Part shown: one piece after another, positions 1 to 8,841 of the stretch
Numbering within the stretch: the stretch's first letter is position 1
How the letters are laid out: each line of letters starts with the position of its first letter
From: JBCDAP01 sp038747915
GTDB taxonomy: Bacteria; Planctomycetota; Phycisphaerae; Phycisphaerales; UBA1924
Assembly (NCBI GenBank): GCA_038747915.1
Contig: JBCDJJ010000026.1
Location: 1 to 41,191 of the forward strand
Direction: 5' to 3'
DNA: 41,191 nucleotides
Translations under genes and position numbers: made by a program
The notes under the pieces: model-generated
What the model was told of the DNA's origin: nothing
The model's database searches: none
Seen by the model: the letters and a program-made list of their open reading frames with translations, nothing else

Positions 1-75
1 GGGGGGGGGGGGGCCCCCCGCCGGGGGGTGTTGTTTTTTGTGTGGGCGGGGGCGGCCCCCCCCCCCCCCCCGACG
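1..75. other. Degenerate low-complexity left end
   Basis: The first ~75 bases are runs of G, C and T with almost no A, quite unlike the coding sequence that starts at about base 76. They still translate in the frame of the asparagine synthase, but as a glycine-rich string with no family resemblance. I read this as poor-quality clone or contig end sequence and not as biology. Confidence 0.75.
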
Positions 76-2068
76 GTCGGAGTGCGTCGTCGCCGAAGAG
101 TTCCATCATGAGCGTGCGCATGCCGCCGAAGTCGGTGCGGAACCAGTCGCCGATCGGGATGGAGAAGCCGGCTTTGGGCCGGTCGACCAGCTCGCGCGGC
201 AGGCGCTCGTAAAGCATCTGGCGGAGCAGGTACTTGCCGCGGCCGTCCTTGCGGTGCAGCCGGATCGGTGTGGCGAGGGCCGCATCGGCGACCGCAGAGT
301 CAAGGAACGGGCAACGGACTTCCACGCCAGCGAGCATCGACGCGGTGTCGACCTTGCGGAGGAGGTCGCCGGGGAGGTAGTTGGCGATGTCCCAGGACCG
401 GGCGGTTGCGGCGCACTCCACGAGCATGCGACTCCCGTCGTTCGGTCGCAGCCCGAACCACCTCCTCTTCCGTGGGAGCAACCGGTTGAGGTCTCGCTGC
501 TGGAAGATCGCGACGAGATCGGCGTACCCGTTCGCGCCCGCGGCCTCCAGGAGGCGCGCGAGCTTGTCAGACCGTGCCTTTGGGTCGCGCCGATCCAGCC
601 TCGCCATCAGCAGCCCTTTGAAGGGGATGAAGGCGAGCACATTGAGCAGATATGCCACACGGTAGCGGTCGTAGCCGAGAAACAGCTCATCACCACCATC
701 CCCGGAGAGCACGACCTTGGCGTGCGGTCGTGCGGCCTTGCAGGCCCAGTAGGTCGGCAGGATCGATGAATCGCCGAACGGCAGCCCGAGCGTCTCGATC
801 AGCGTCACAAGGTCGGACGCGACATCGAGATCCGCAGCCCCGGCGTCAACCGTGATGTGGTTCCGCACGCCGAGGTGCGCAGCCACCCGCTCGGCATACG
901 AAGATTCGTCGTACCCCGCGTTCGGCATGCGCACGCAGATCGAGGTGAGCTCACCCGCGAGCGCATCACTCGCATGCATTGTGACGATGGACGAGTCGAT
1001 GCCGCCCGAGAGGAACGTGGCGATGGGGACATCGGCATCAAGGCGGTCGCCGACGGACTTTGGTACCGCCTCCGAGAACTCACTCAACTTCACGGAGGTG
1101 TAGCTCGTCGTGAGGCCACGAAGATGCTGCCACAGCGGCCCTTTGATCAGGAACCATATAAAGACCATGAGCAGATACGGAATGAGTACCGCGAAACACC
1201 CGATCGATAGGAGGACAATCACCGGCATCCCGATGAATCGGAACACCGGGCCGTCGCGGTGCTCCTCTGCCTCGTCAGAGTATGAGCCTATGAGCCCATG
1301 CCAGTTGAGATGGCTGTGGGTGTACGGTGGCCACTCGATGCCAAATGGTCCGTGCCCTCGGCGGTCATTGATCGTGTCGGGCCAACCAAGCCGACCGGTC
1401 GATCGCAGGTGTCGCTCGACCGAATGGCGATCGTCATCATTGGGAAACCAGCGAGAGAAGGCCGTGCTGCTGAACCACCCCGCGTGCCCCGTGCCCGGCC
1501 CGATGAACTGATAGAGCGGCCGCTCACCGAACCGATCTCTTGCCATCCAAATATCACCGCTCGCACGGTCCCAGATGCCGAAGGCGTACATCCCCACGAG
1601 GTGAGTCCTGAGCTCTCCCCCGCCCCACTCTCGCCACCCGTGAATCAGCACCTCCGTGTCAGAGTGATCGGTACTGAACTCGTGCCCGAGTGATTCGAGT
1701 TCCGCCCGCAGCTCGCGGTGGTTGTAGATGCACCCGTTGAAGACAACCGCGATGAGCTTCTCGTGATCCTCGTCGCGAGCGTCGATCTCTCGGCGCGGCC
1801 CCGTGCCCGCTCCCCACACGCCGCGCTCCGGTGTCCACACCATCGGCTGGTGCCCGCCCTCGTGGTCGATGATGCTGAGTCGCCGGTGCACCAGAGCGAC
1901 CTCAGCGGTCGTGCCGTCCGGCCGGACCACGCGGTCGCGGAACCGGCCGTGCCCATCGGGCCCGCGCCAGGCGATGCGCGCTTCGATGTCGTCGAGCCGG
2001 CCATCCGAGATGGGCTCGTGGGGCTCGCCAGGTGGAGTGACGCGGAGGATGCCGCCGATGCCGCACAT
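1..2068 (-). CDS. asnB: Glutamine-hydrolysing asparagine synthase, C-terminus cut by window edge, with internal membrane segment
   Basis: The gene reads leftward from the ATG at 2066-2068 with no stop before the window edge, giving about 660 credible residues. It begins MCGIGG, so Cys2 becomes the N-terminal nucleophile of the class II glutaminase domain. RGPDG (about 35-39), FNGCIYNH (about 109-116) and ARDRFGERPLY (176-186) are glutaminase signatures. The ATP-binding loop SGGIDSS lies at about 354-360, GDGGDELF follows, and KAGFSIPI lies near the cut end. Family role: makes asparagine (or a related amide) from aspartate, glutamine and ATP. Oddities: the usual Glu in NGEIYN is Cys. The linker between the domains lacks the normal sequence and has a roughly 30-residue hydrophobic stretch (about 279-311), with lower GC in the DNA, that looks like one membrane helix. 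It starts 13 bases after the S51 peptidase stop, so the two are probably co-transcribed. The product could modify something other than free aspartate. Confidence 0.9.
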   Translation of the reverse strand, partial: MCGIGGILRVTPPGEPHEPISDGRLDDIEARIAWRGPDGHGRFRDRVVRPDGTTAEVALVHRRLSIIDHEGGHQPMVWTPERGVWGAGTGPRREIDARDEDHEKLIAVVFNGCIYNHRELRAELESLGHEFSTDHSDTEVLIHGWREWGGGELRTHLVGMYAFGIWDRASGDIWMARDRFGERPLYQFIGPGTGHAGWFSSTAFSRWFPNDDDRHSVERHLRSTGRLGWPDTINDRRGHGPFGIEWPPYTHSHLNWHGLIGSYSDEAEEHRDGPVFRFIGMPVIVLLSIGCFAVLIPYLLMVFIWFLIKGPLWQHLRGLTTSYTSVKLSEFSEAVPKSVGDRLDADVPIATFLSGGIDSSIVTMHASDALAGELTSICVRMPNAGYDESSYAERVAAHLGVRNHITVDAGAADLDVASDLVTLIETLGLPFGDSSILPTYWACKAARPHAKVVLSGDGGDELFLGYDRYRVAYLLNVLAFIPFKGLLMARLDRRDPKARSDKLARLLEAAGANGYADLVAIFQQRDLNRLLPRKRRWFGLRPNDGSRMLVECAATARSWDIANYLPGDLLRKVDTASMLAGVEVRCPFLDSAVADAALATPIRLHRKDGRGKYLLRQMLYERLPRELVDRPKAGFSIPIGDWFRTDFGGMRTLMMELFGDDALRPSGGGGGPPPPTQKTTPPGGGPPPP

Positions 2069-2081
2069 CGCCGCAGCGTAC

Positions 2082-2783
2082 TCAGGCGTCGCCGAGGTAA
2101 GTGGTGTCGCGTCCCGATTCCGTGACGCCGTCTGTGCCGAGTTCGACACGGTACGCCGACGCGCCCTCGCGCGAGCTGACGATGCGGTGTAGTTCGCCGT
2201 CGACATAGTGCAGCGCCACCCCGTCGTCGGCTGCGAGCCCACCCGGCATGCCCTCGGCGACAAGCCGGTGATAGGTCGGTCGCCGGTTCGGCTCGCCGTC
2301 GTAGTGCGGGCAGTTGCTGCCGGGGAGCAGGCCCAGGCAGGTCATCCCCTGGAGATCCGTGCCGAACGAGTCGGTCACCCCGTGCTCGAACCAGCAGATC
2401 GATCCGGCGGACACACCGGCGAGCACGGTGCCGCGCTCGTACGCGGCCCGGATCGCGGTGTCGAAGCTGTGGAGCCGCCAGACCGCCAGCATGTTCGCGG
2501 TGTTCCCGCCGCCGACATAAATAATGTCCTGCGAGCAGGCGAAGTCTTCGAGATCGGCGATGGTGCGGTTGAAGAGCGGCAGGTGGGTGCAGGTGCATCG
2601 CGCGGGGCCGAAGCGCTGATAGAAGCGGAGGCGGTACACCTCGCTATCGCCGCTCGCGGTGCCGACGAAGCAGATGGAGGGCGTGTCGGTGCGGGCCGCG
2701 GCGAGGATGGAGTCGTCGAGAAGTGTCGACTCTTCCATCGAGAAGCCGCCGCCGCCCAGGGCGATGATCTGATGCTCTGGCAT
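2082..2783 (-). CDS. Peptidase E-like (family S51) protein
   Basis: This 233-residue protein belongs to the S51 family of class I glutamine amidotransferase-like serine peptidases (aspartyl dipeptidase E, cyanophycinase). An N-terminal IIALGGGG strand, GGGNTANML (about 91-99) and the nucleophile elbow GVSAGSICWFE with Ser at about 125 are visible, as is a conserved PHYDGE segment downstream. The family cleaves bonds after aspartate or within aspartate-containing peptides in the cytoplasm; the exact substrate cannot be told. I chose the ATG at 2783 because the fold begins immediately after it; an in-frame ATG at 2807 would add eight residues. Neither start has a convincing ribosome site. It lies just upstream of, and in line with, the asparagine synthase, which suggests a shared aspartate/asparagine role (inference). 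It is divergent from the phosphatase gene across about 53 bases. Confidence 0.8.
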   Translation of the reverse strand: MPEHQIIALGGGGFSMEESTLLDDSILAAARTDTPSICFVGTASGDSEVYRLRFYQRFGPARCTCTHLPLFNRTIADLEDFACSQDIIYVGGGNTANMLAVWRLHSFDTAIRAAYERGTVLAGVSAGSICWFEHGVTDSFGTDLQGMTCLGLLPGSNCPHYDGEPNRRPTYHRLVAEGMPGGLAADDGVALHYVDGELHRIVSSREGASAYRVELGTDGVTESGRDTTYLGDA

Positions 2784-2836
2784 CCTCGGAGCGTACACGC
2801 GGTACACATCGAAGAACGTCCCGCGAGAATGGCTTG

Positions 2837-3481
2837 ATGGGAGAAGTGATCGAGGCTCGTGCGGTGATCGCAGCCCGCGGGGCTGGTGAGGACCGGATTC
2901 ACCACCGATCCAATGGCACCGGTGGCGAATGGGTTGTTGCCGACGGAGCCGGTGGGATGGCTGGTGGCGCTGCCGCAGCAGACCGAGCGGATTGGCTTCT
3001 TTCCCATCACTCCATCACGTGCTGCCCCGATGAGCTTGCATACCGCTTGAGCGAGTTCGACGATCAACTTCATCGCGACGATTTGGTGGGTGAAGTAGCC
3101 GCTGTTCACGTCGCGATCATCGATCAAGACGTGATCAGCGCAAGCGTCGGTGACTGTGAGGCGTGGCTGATCGATAGACGGGATATCAACCGGATGACGA
3201 CGGGCCAGTCGCGCAAGCCACTCCTCGGGAGTGGGATATCGCTACCTCGCCCGTTCCATACCGAATTGACTCCGGGCGCGACGCTGCTGATCGGCACCGA
3301 CGGCTTGTTCAAATACGCAGCACCGGCCGTCATCGCCGAGCACTGCGCACACCCTGATCTGAACACGGTGATCGATCGGCTTGTTGATGCGGTTCGACTA
3401 CCAAGCGGCGGGTTACAAGACGATATTGCGGTTGTGGCGGTCCGCAGGTCTATGGATCAGGTAGCACGAATAGGGTTCTGA
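2837..3481 (+). CDS. PP2C-family serine/threonine phosphatase-like protein
   Basis: This 214-residue protein has the metal-binding skeleton of PPM/PP2C phosphatases in the right order: an acidic EDR near residue 19, VVADGAGGMAGG (about 33-44, the usual DGMGG), SVGDCEAWLI (about 102-111, the usual GDSRAYL), IGTDGLFKY (about 153-161) and LQDDIAVVAV close to the C-terminus. These phosphatases use two Mn2+/Mg2+ ions to dephosphorylate protein Ser/Thr. The protein is short for the family and the N-terminal motif is weakly kept. Start: ATG at 2837, with a TTG one codon earlier. GC is visibly lower (about 55% in sampled lines) than in neighbouring genes, which may reflect transfer. It converges on aspS with 7 bases between stops. 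It could act on the RsbV-like protein 7 kb away, but nothing here proves that. Confidence 0.7.
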   Translation: MGEVIEARAVIAARGAGEDRIHHRSNGTGGEWVVADGAGGMAGGAAAADRADWLLSHHSITCCPDELAYRLSEFDDQLHRDDLVGEVAAVHVAIIDQDVISASVGDCEAWLIDRRDINRMTTGQSRKPLLGSGISLPRPFHTELTPGATLLIGTDGLFKYAAPAVIAEHCAHPDLNTVIDRLVDAVRLPSGGLQDDIAVVAVRRSMDQVARIGF

Positions 3482-3488
3482 TCCGACA

Positions 3489-5336
3489 TCACCCCTCGCC
3501 CTCCCACGTGCTCTTCACGTGCAGCTCGCCGAGCTGCGGCTCATCCACCGGGCTCGGCGACTCGCACATCACATCGGCCCCCGTCTGCGTCTTCGGGAAG
3601 GCGATCACGTCGCGGATGTTGTCCGTGCCCGCCAGGTGCATGATCAGCCGGTCGAAGCCCCACGCGATCCCGCCGTGCGGCGGCGGACCGTACTTGAGCG
3701 CGTCCATCAGGAAGCTGAACTTCTCGTTGGCTTCGTCCGCGGAGATGCCGAGAAGCTCGAACACCTTCTGCTGCACCGCCGATTGGTGGATACGGATCGA
3801 GCCGCCCGCGATCTCCGAGCCGTTGCAGACGAGGTCGTACCCCGCGGATGCGATGCCCTCGATGGTGTCGCGATCGCCCGGCTCGGCCGCCAGGAAGGCT
3901 TCGATCTGATCGACCCGCGGCGCGGTGAAGGGGTGGTGCATCGCGTAGAACCGCTGGGTTTCTTCATCGAACTCGAACATGGGGAAATCGGTCACCCAGA
4001 GGAAGTTCCAGAAGTCCGGCGACTCGGGGGTGGGGAAGAGGTCGAGGTCCTTGGCGACCTTGAGGCGGAGCTCGCCGAGTGCTTTCGAGCAGGTGGCGTA
4101 GGTGTCGGCCCCGAAGAGCAGCTGATCGCCGGGGTGCGCGCCGAGTCGCTCGCACACCTCCTCGCGGATCGGCTCGATGAACTTGCCGATACCGGCCTCG
4201 AAGCCGCCCTCGACGACCTTCGTCGTCGGCACACCGCCCGCGCCGAACTGCTTGACGAACTCGGTGTACCCGTCGGTGAGCTTGCGGGTGAGCTTCTCCG
4301 CCCCACCGGGCACGCGAATCACCTTCACCACTCCCGCGCGCTTCTCGAGCGCCCCGGTGAACACCTTGAAGTCGGTCTTGGCAGCGAGATCGGACACATC
4401 GACCAGCTCGAGACCGACCCGCCGGTCCGGCCGGTCCGAGCCGTACCGGTCCATCGCCTCGTGGAAGGGCATGTGGTCGACCGTGGGGATCTCGACCCCG
4501 AGGATGTCCCGCCAGAGCCCGCGCAGGAAACGGGTCATGATCTCGATGACATCGTCTTGACCGACGAAGCTCATCTCAAGGTCGATCTGCGTGAACTCGG
4601 GTTGGCGGTCGGCTCTGAGGTCCTCGTCGCGGAAGCATTTGCAGATCTGCATGTACCGGTCGCACCCGCTCATCATCAGGATCTGCTTGAACAGCTGCGG
4701 CGACTGCGGGAGGGCGTACCAACTGCCCGGCGTCAGGCGGCTCGGCACGAGGAAGTCGCGCGCCCCCTCCGGGGTGCTCTTGCACAGGATGGGCGTCTCG
4801 ACCTCGAGGAAGCCCTCGCCATGGAAGAAGTCACGGGCGACCTTGGCGGCGCGGCTCCGGGTGTGCAGGATCCGCTGCATGGCGGGCCGACGCAGATCCA
4901 GATACCGGTGCTTCAGGCGGAGTTCCTCATTGGGCAGCCCGGAGGTCTCGCCGGGCTGAAAGGGTGGGTTCTCGGCCTCGCTTAGAACGACGAGGGATTC
5001 TGCGACCACCTCGATCTCGCCGGTGGCGAGCTTGGGGTTGGGGCCGCCGTCACGCGTGCGCACGGGGCCCGTCACCGCGATGCAGTCCTCCGCCCGGAGC
5101 TTGTCGGCCTCAGCGAGTAGCTCGTCGGAAGCGGTCTCGCGGTCGAAGACGACCTGCGTGATGCCGTTTCGATCCCGCAGGTCGATGAACACGAGCCCGA
5201 CGCCGTGGTCGCGGTAGCTGTTCACCCACCCAGCGAGGGTGACGTGCTCGCCCACGTGGGACGGGCGGAGCTCGTTGCAGTGGTGGGTCCGCCGGTAGGG
5301 GATCTCAGCGGTCGGCGACGGCGCAGCGGTGGTCAT
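3489..5336 (-). CDS. aspS: Aspartyl-tRNA synthetase
   Basis: This is a class II aminoacyl-tRNA synthetase of bacterial length (615 residues from the ATG at 5336). It has an N-terminal OB-fold anticodon-binding domain (about 15-110), motif 2 as FRDEDLRADRQPEFTQIDLE, a bacterial-type GAD insertion (about 300-420) and motif 3 as GIAWGFDRLIM followed by the conserved DVIAFPKT. It charges tRNA-Asp in the cytoplasm. Whether it is discriminating, or also charges tRNA-Asn for later amidation, cannot be read here. The reading frame stays open 90 bases further upstream to 5426, but that extension has no resemblance to the family and the OB domain begins soon after the chosen Met. It is divergent from lpxB across 137 bases that probably hold both promoters; I saw no clear -35/-10 pair. 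Confidence 0.97.
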   Translation of the reverse strand: MTTAAPSPTAEIPYRRTHHCNELRPSHVGEHVTLAGWVNSYRDHGVGLVFIDLRDRNGITQVVFDRETASDELLAEADKLRAEDCIAVTGPVRTRDGGPNPKLATGEIEVVAESLVVLSEAENPPFQPGETSGLPNEELRLKHRYLDLRRPAMQRILHTRSRAAKVARDFFHGEGFLEVETPILCKSTPEGARDFLVPSRLTPGSWYALPQSPQLFKQILMMSGCDRYMQICKCFRDEDLRADRQPEFTQIDLEMSFVGQDDVIEIMTRFLRGLWRDILGVEIPTVDHMPFHEAMDRYGSDRPDRRVGLELVDVSDLAAKTDFKVFTGALEKRAGVVKVIRVPGGAEKLTRKLTDGYTEFVKQFGAGGVPTTKVVEGGFEAGIGKFIEPIREEVCERLGAHPGDQLLFGADTYATCSKALGELRLKVAKDLDLFPTPESPDFWNFLWVTDFPMFEFDEETQRFYAMHHPFTAPRVDQIEAFLAAEPGDRDTIEGIASAGYDLVCNGSEIAGGSIRIHQSAVQQKVFELLGISADEANEKFSFLMDALKYGPPPHGGIAWGFDRLIMHLAGTDNIRDVIAFPKTQTGADVMCESPSPVDEPQLGELHVKSTWEGEG

Positions 5337-5473
5337 GGTGGGGCCCAGGCTCGAAGAGGATCGGCAAACGATGCGGATCGGCACCCCGACCCGCCAAACT
5401 CCGAGTATAGGAGACCGCCCGAGCAACGAAGATCCGGTGAAATCCCGCTTATCGCATTGACGCGGCCCCGCCG

Positions 5474-6787
5474 ATGGCTTTAGTTGGTGCTGTGAGCCTG
5501 TCCCCGCCCGATGCCGAGCCTGAGGCGACCCGCCCCCGCGGGCTGCTGTTCACGGCGTTCGAGCCCTCGGGGGACGATCACGCCGCGTCCGTGATCGCCG
5601 AGCTCAAGCACCGCCACCCCGATGTGCCGGTCTACGGGTGGGGCGGGCCGAAGATGCGCCGGGCCGGGGCGGAGATCATCGCCGAGACCGGTCGAGACGC
5701 GGTCATGGGCGTGCCGGGCATCAAGAAGATCCTGGAACACCGCCAGATCAACCGCGACATCGCCGCGTGGCTCGACAGCCGGAAGGATGTCCGGGTGCAT
5801 GTGCCGGTGGACTCGCCGGCAGCGAACTTCCCGGTGTGCGAGATCGCGAAGAAGCGCGGGCTGCGGGTGGTGCATCTCGTCGCGCCGCAGATGTGGGCGT
5901 GGGGCACATGGCGGGTGAAGAAGCTGCGGCGGCTGAGCGATCTGGTGCTGTGCCTGCTGCCCTTCGAGCCGGAGTTCTTCCGGAGCCACGGCGTGCCCGC
6001 CCGGTTCATCGGACACCCGCTGTTCGACGATCCGGTTGATACGGCGGGACTCGCCGAGAAGGCTGCGGCGCTCCCGTCGGGTGATCCCAAGCTGGCGCTG
6101 CTGCCCGGCTCGCGGCCGGGTGAGCTCCGGCGGAACTTCCCGGTGATGCTCTCGGTGTTCCGGTCGTTGCGCGAGCGGCACCCCCAGCTGAGCGGTGTCG
6201 TCGCCGCAGCAAACGAGCACGCGCAGGATCAGCTCTACACCATCGCCAACGGGCTCGGCGGGTTCCCCAAGGGGCTCGACATGGTCACCGGCGATGCCGA
6301 CCTGGTGATCAACTGGTGCGACGCCGCGATCGTGGTGTCGGGGACCGTCACACTCCAGGTTGCCAAGCAGGCCAGGCCCATGGTGATCGTCTACAAGGTG
6401 AGCAAGCTCAAGGCACGTGTATTCGGGCCGCTGATCACGCCGCCGTACTTCACGCTGCCCAATCTCGTTGTTGGCCGCGAGATCATCCCGGAGCTGGTGC
6501 CGTACTTTAATGGTCCCGAGCGTCTGCTCAACGCAGCAGCATCACTGCTCCGCGACCCGCTGGACCAGGAGGCCATGCGAGCGTGTCTCCGGGTGGTGGC
6601 GGGGAAGTTCGCGGGCAAGCGGGCCGCGTGCGAGGCAGCCGATGCCATCGGTCGTGTGGCCGGGCTTGTGCCCGACGAGCCGGACGATGCCGAGTCGCAG
6701 AGCGCCATGCTCGACAGCACCGACGCCGCCGCGCCCCAGCCGGCACCGACCATCAAGCGCCACGGGCCGGCCATCGAACGCGACTAA
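5474..6787 (+). CDS. lpxB: Lipid-A-disaccharide synthase
   Basis: This GT-B fold glycosyltransferase has 437 residues; the family is normally 380-430. It joins UDP-2,3-diacylglucosamine to lipid X at the inner membrane during lipid A synthesis. Signatures in order are FEPSGDDHA (about 29-37), VDSPAANFPV (usual IDSPDFNL), VAPQMWAW, LLPFEPEFF, GHPLFDD, LLPGSRPGEL and VSGTVTLQVAKQ (usual ASGTATLE). Several family residues are substituted (for example SPAANF for SPDFN), and a low-complexity tail of about 40 residues follows the domain. The start is uncertain: the ATG at 5474 lacks a ribosome site and a GTG at 5492 is also possible. Its presence argues for an LPS-type outer membrane. It converges on the symporter gene, 17 bases apart. 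Confidence 0.9.
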   Translation: MALVGAVSLSPPDAEPEATRPRGLLFTAFEPSGDDHAASVIAELKHRHPDVPVYGWGGPKMRRAGAEIIAETGRDAVMGVPGIKKILEHRQINRDIAAWLDSRKDVRVHVPVDSPAANFPVCEIAKKRGLRVVHLVAPQMWAWGTWRVKKLRRLSDLVLCLLPFEPEFFRSHGVPARFIGHPLFDDPVDTAGLAEKAAALPSGDPKLALLPGSRPGELRRNFPVMLSVFRSLRERHPQLSGVVAAANEHAQDQLYTIANGLGGFPKGLDMVTGDADLVINWCDAAIVVSGTVTLQVAKQARPMVIVYKVSKLKARVFGPLITPPYFTLPNLVVGREIIPELVPYFNGPERLLNAAASLLRDPLDQEAMRACLRVVAGKFAGKRAACEAADAIGRVAGLVPDEPDDAESQSAMLDSTDAAAPQPAPTIKRHGPAIERD

Positions 6788-6804
6788 CACCGACTCGGCC
6801 GGAC

Positions 6805-8733
6805 TCAATCCTCGGTTGTCGTCTCGGTCCGTTGGGCCTCGGCGTCCATCTCACCGGCCTTGTACCGGCGGAAGTAGCCGTGGTACGCCTTCATGGCCTT
6901 GTGCCCGAAGATCACCATGATCGGCACGTTGATCGCGATCATCGCGCCCATGCCGAGCGTTGTCCACATATCGAGCTCGCGGTCGGTCGTGATGAACCCG
7001 ATGCACGAGACCGCTGCAAGCATGCTGTAGACAAGGCGGAACACGAATAGCCCGACTTTGCCGATGTGCTTCGTGCCCAGGAAGTAGTAGACCGCCTGCT
7101 CGCCGTAGTACGACCACGAGATCATCGTGGAGACCGCGAACAACCACGAGGCCAGCACCACAAGGATCTTCCCGAGCCCGAGCCCCGGGATCGCTCGGTC
7201 GAAGGCGTGCGCGGTCAGCGAGGCGCCGGGGTAGTTGGCGTAGACCCCGCGCTCGGCCAGTGTCACACCTTGGTACACGATCCGGCCGTCCTCGTCGCGG
7301 ACGGGGGTGCCTCCCTCGTCGAGCATCGGGCGCGAGGGGAACTCCTCCCAGGAGACGAGAGCCCCTTCCGGTGTGATCTCCGACACCGAACCGAACACAC
7401 GATGCCGGGAGAACGGGTGCTCGGGATCCTCGTGGGCATCGACCAGCAGGAACACGCTGTCGTTCACCGTCCACCCGGAGTCACCATCCTCGGTGCCGCG
7501 GATCTTCCGGATTTCCTCGAAGCGTGGCGGGAGCGGGGGGGTGCTGATCTGCCACGCGTCACCATCGCGCTCGACGAGGATGGTGGTGTCTTCGGGCAGC
7601 TCGGTGGTCGGCCCGCGGTTCCACGCGCCGGTGGAGAGGATCACGAGCGCCGTCACGGTGCAGACCACGATGGTGTCGATGAACGGCTCGAGCCCCGCGA
7701 CCACTCCCTCGCGGACCGGCTCGTCGGTCCGGGCCGCAGCATGGGCCATCGGCGCCGAGCCCCACCCGGCTTCCGAGCTAAAGAGCGCCCGCTTGACGCC
7801 CCAGATCATCGCCATCCCGACCGTCCCGCCGATGAACGCCCCGCCGGGCTCACTCGGGCGGCCACCGATCTGCTCGGGCAATGCACCAAGGATGATGTCA
7901 AGAATCATGCCCGGGATCGCTGTGATGTTGAGCACGAGCACCACAAGGCCGACCGCGAGGTAGAGCAGACACATGAACGGTACGATCGCACCCGCGACCG
8001 CACCGATGCGCCGGATACCACCCAGGATCACCGCGCCGACGATCACCATCAGCACCACCCCGACCGCGGTCTTCTCGGGGTTGATCCAGTCGAGCTGGGC
8101 GCCAAGGTCGATGCTGTTCACGTATGGCACGTCGAAATACTGCGTCGTGACCTCGGCCACATTCCAGGCCTGGAACATGTTGCCGCCGGTGATGGCCGCG
8201 AGGAGGACCGCGAACGAGAAGATCCCGCCGATTGTTACCCCGAGCCGGCCGCCCTGAGAACGGAGCAGGCCCTCGACGACGAACATCGGCCCGCCGTGCG
8301 GGTTCTTCGGGTCGTCCGTGTTCCGGTAGAGCATGGCCTGGGTGACCTCGGTCATCTTCAAGGCCATACCAAGCAGCCCGATCACCCACATCCAGAAGAC
8401 GGCCCCAGGGCCACCGATGGCGATCGCAACCGCCACACCACCGATGTTGCCGAGTCCGACGGTGGCGGAGAGCGCCGCGGAGAGGGCCTGGAAGTGGTTG
8501 ATCGCGCCCGGCTCATCCGGGTTGTCGTACTTGCCGCGGATCACCGCCACACCGTGCGTGAGCGCTCGCCACTGGCCGAACCCGCTCCAGATGGTGAACA
8601 GCACGCCCACGCCAAGGAGAATGAACACCACGTGCTCGCCGAAGAGGATGCCAACGGCGATGCCGACGAGCGACTCCAGGTCTTCGAGCACACCGGCCAG
8701 GTAGTCACCGAGCGAGGCGAGCCAGTTCTGCAT
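6805..8733 (-). CDS. Sodium:alanine/glycine symporter (AGCS family) with large hydrophilic insert
   Basis: This inner-membrane Na+-coupled amino-acid carrier carries the AGCS signature GLGNIGGVAVAIAIGGPG (about residues 93-110) and the SSEAGWGSAPMAHAAA segment typical of the family, with around ten hydrophobic helices. The ATG at 8733 has GGGGA five bases upstream; a GTG at 8745 would add four residues. Length is 642 residues against about 450-550 usual. The extra length is largely one hydrophilic block of about 130 residues (about 372-501) between helices, directly after VILSTGAWN and before the conserved SWLFAVSTMISWSYYGEQ. The block is rich in Asp, Glu and Pro and looks like a small folded domain, not random linker. 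The transported amino acid cannot be told. It is divergent from the unknown gene at 8842 across about 108 bases. Confidence 0.92.
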   Translation of the reverse strand: MQNWLASLGDYLAGVLEDLESLVGIAVGILFGEHVVFILLGVGVLFTIWSGFGQWRALTHGVAVIRGKYDNPDEPGAINHFQALSAALSATVGLGNIGGVAVAIAIGGPGAVFWMWVIGLLGMALKMTEVTQAMLYRNTDDPKNPHGGPMFVVEGLLRSQGGRLGVTIGGIFSFAVLLAAITGGNMFQAWNVAEVTTQYFDVPYVNSIDLGAQLDWINPEKTAVGVVLMVIVGAVILGGIRRIGAVAGAIVPFMCLLYLAVGLVVLVLNITAIPGMILDIILGALPEQIGGRPSEPGGAFIGGTVGMAMIWGVKRALFSSEAGWGSAPMAHAAARTDEPVREGVVAGLEPFIDTIVVCTVTALVILSTGAWNRGPTTELPEDTTILVERDGDAWQISTPPLPPRFEEIRKIRGTEDGDSGWTVNDSVFLLVDAHEDPEHPFSRHRVFGSVSEITPEGALVSWEEFPSRPMLDEGGTPVRDEDGRIVYQGVTLAERGVYANYPGASLTAHAFDRAIPGLGLGKILVVLASWLFAVSTMISWSYYGEQAVYYFLGTKHIGKVGLFVFRLVYSMLAAVSCIGFITTDRELDMWTTLGMGAMIAINVPIMVIFGHKAMKAYHGYFRRYKAGEMDAEAQRTETTTED

Positions 8734-8841
8734 GATCGTCCCCACGGTCCGTTCGAGTCACAGGAAGCCAGCCCCCGAGGGCATGCCGGTATCATGTCGC
8801 GAGTCAGGTGCTTGTGCAAAGCCGTGCCGCCGCTGTGATCC

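Noticed and set aside
1645..2598. 317-residue open frame on the minus strand, Arg/His-rich
   Set aside because: It overlaps the peptidase and asparagine synthase genes in another frame, has shadow-like composition, and no family features.
3519..4985. 488-residue open frame opposite aspS
   Set aside because: Antisense shadow of a GC-rich gene; aspS on the other strand is unmistakable.
7066..8838. 590-residue open frame opposite the symporter, rich in Asp, Arg and His
   Set aside because: Shadow frame; the AGCS gene on the minus strand carries all family motifs.
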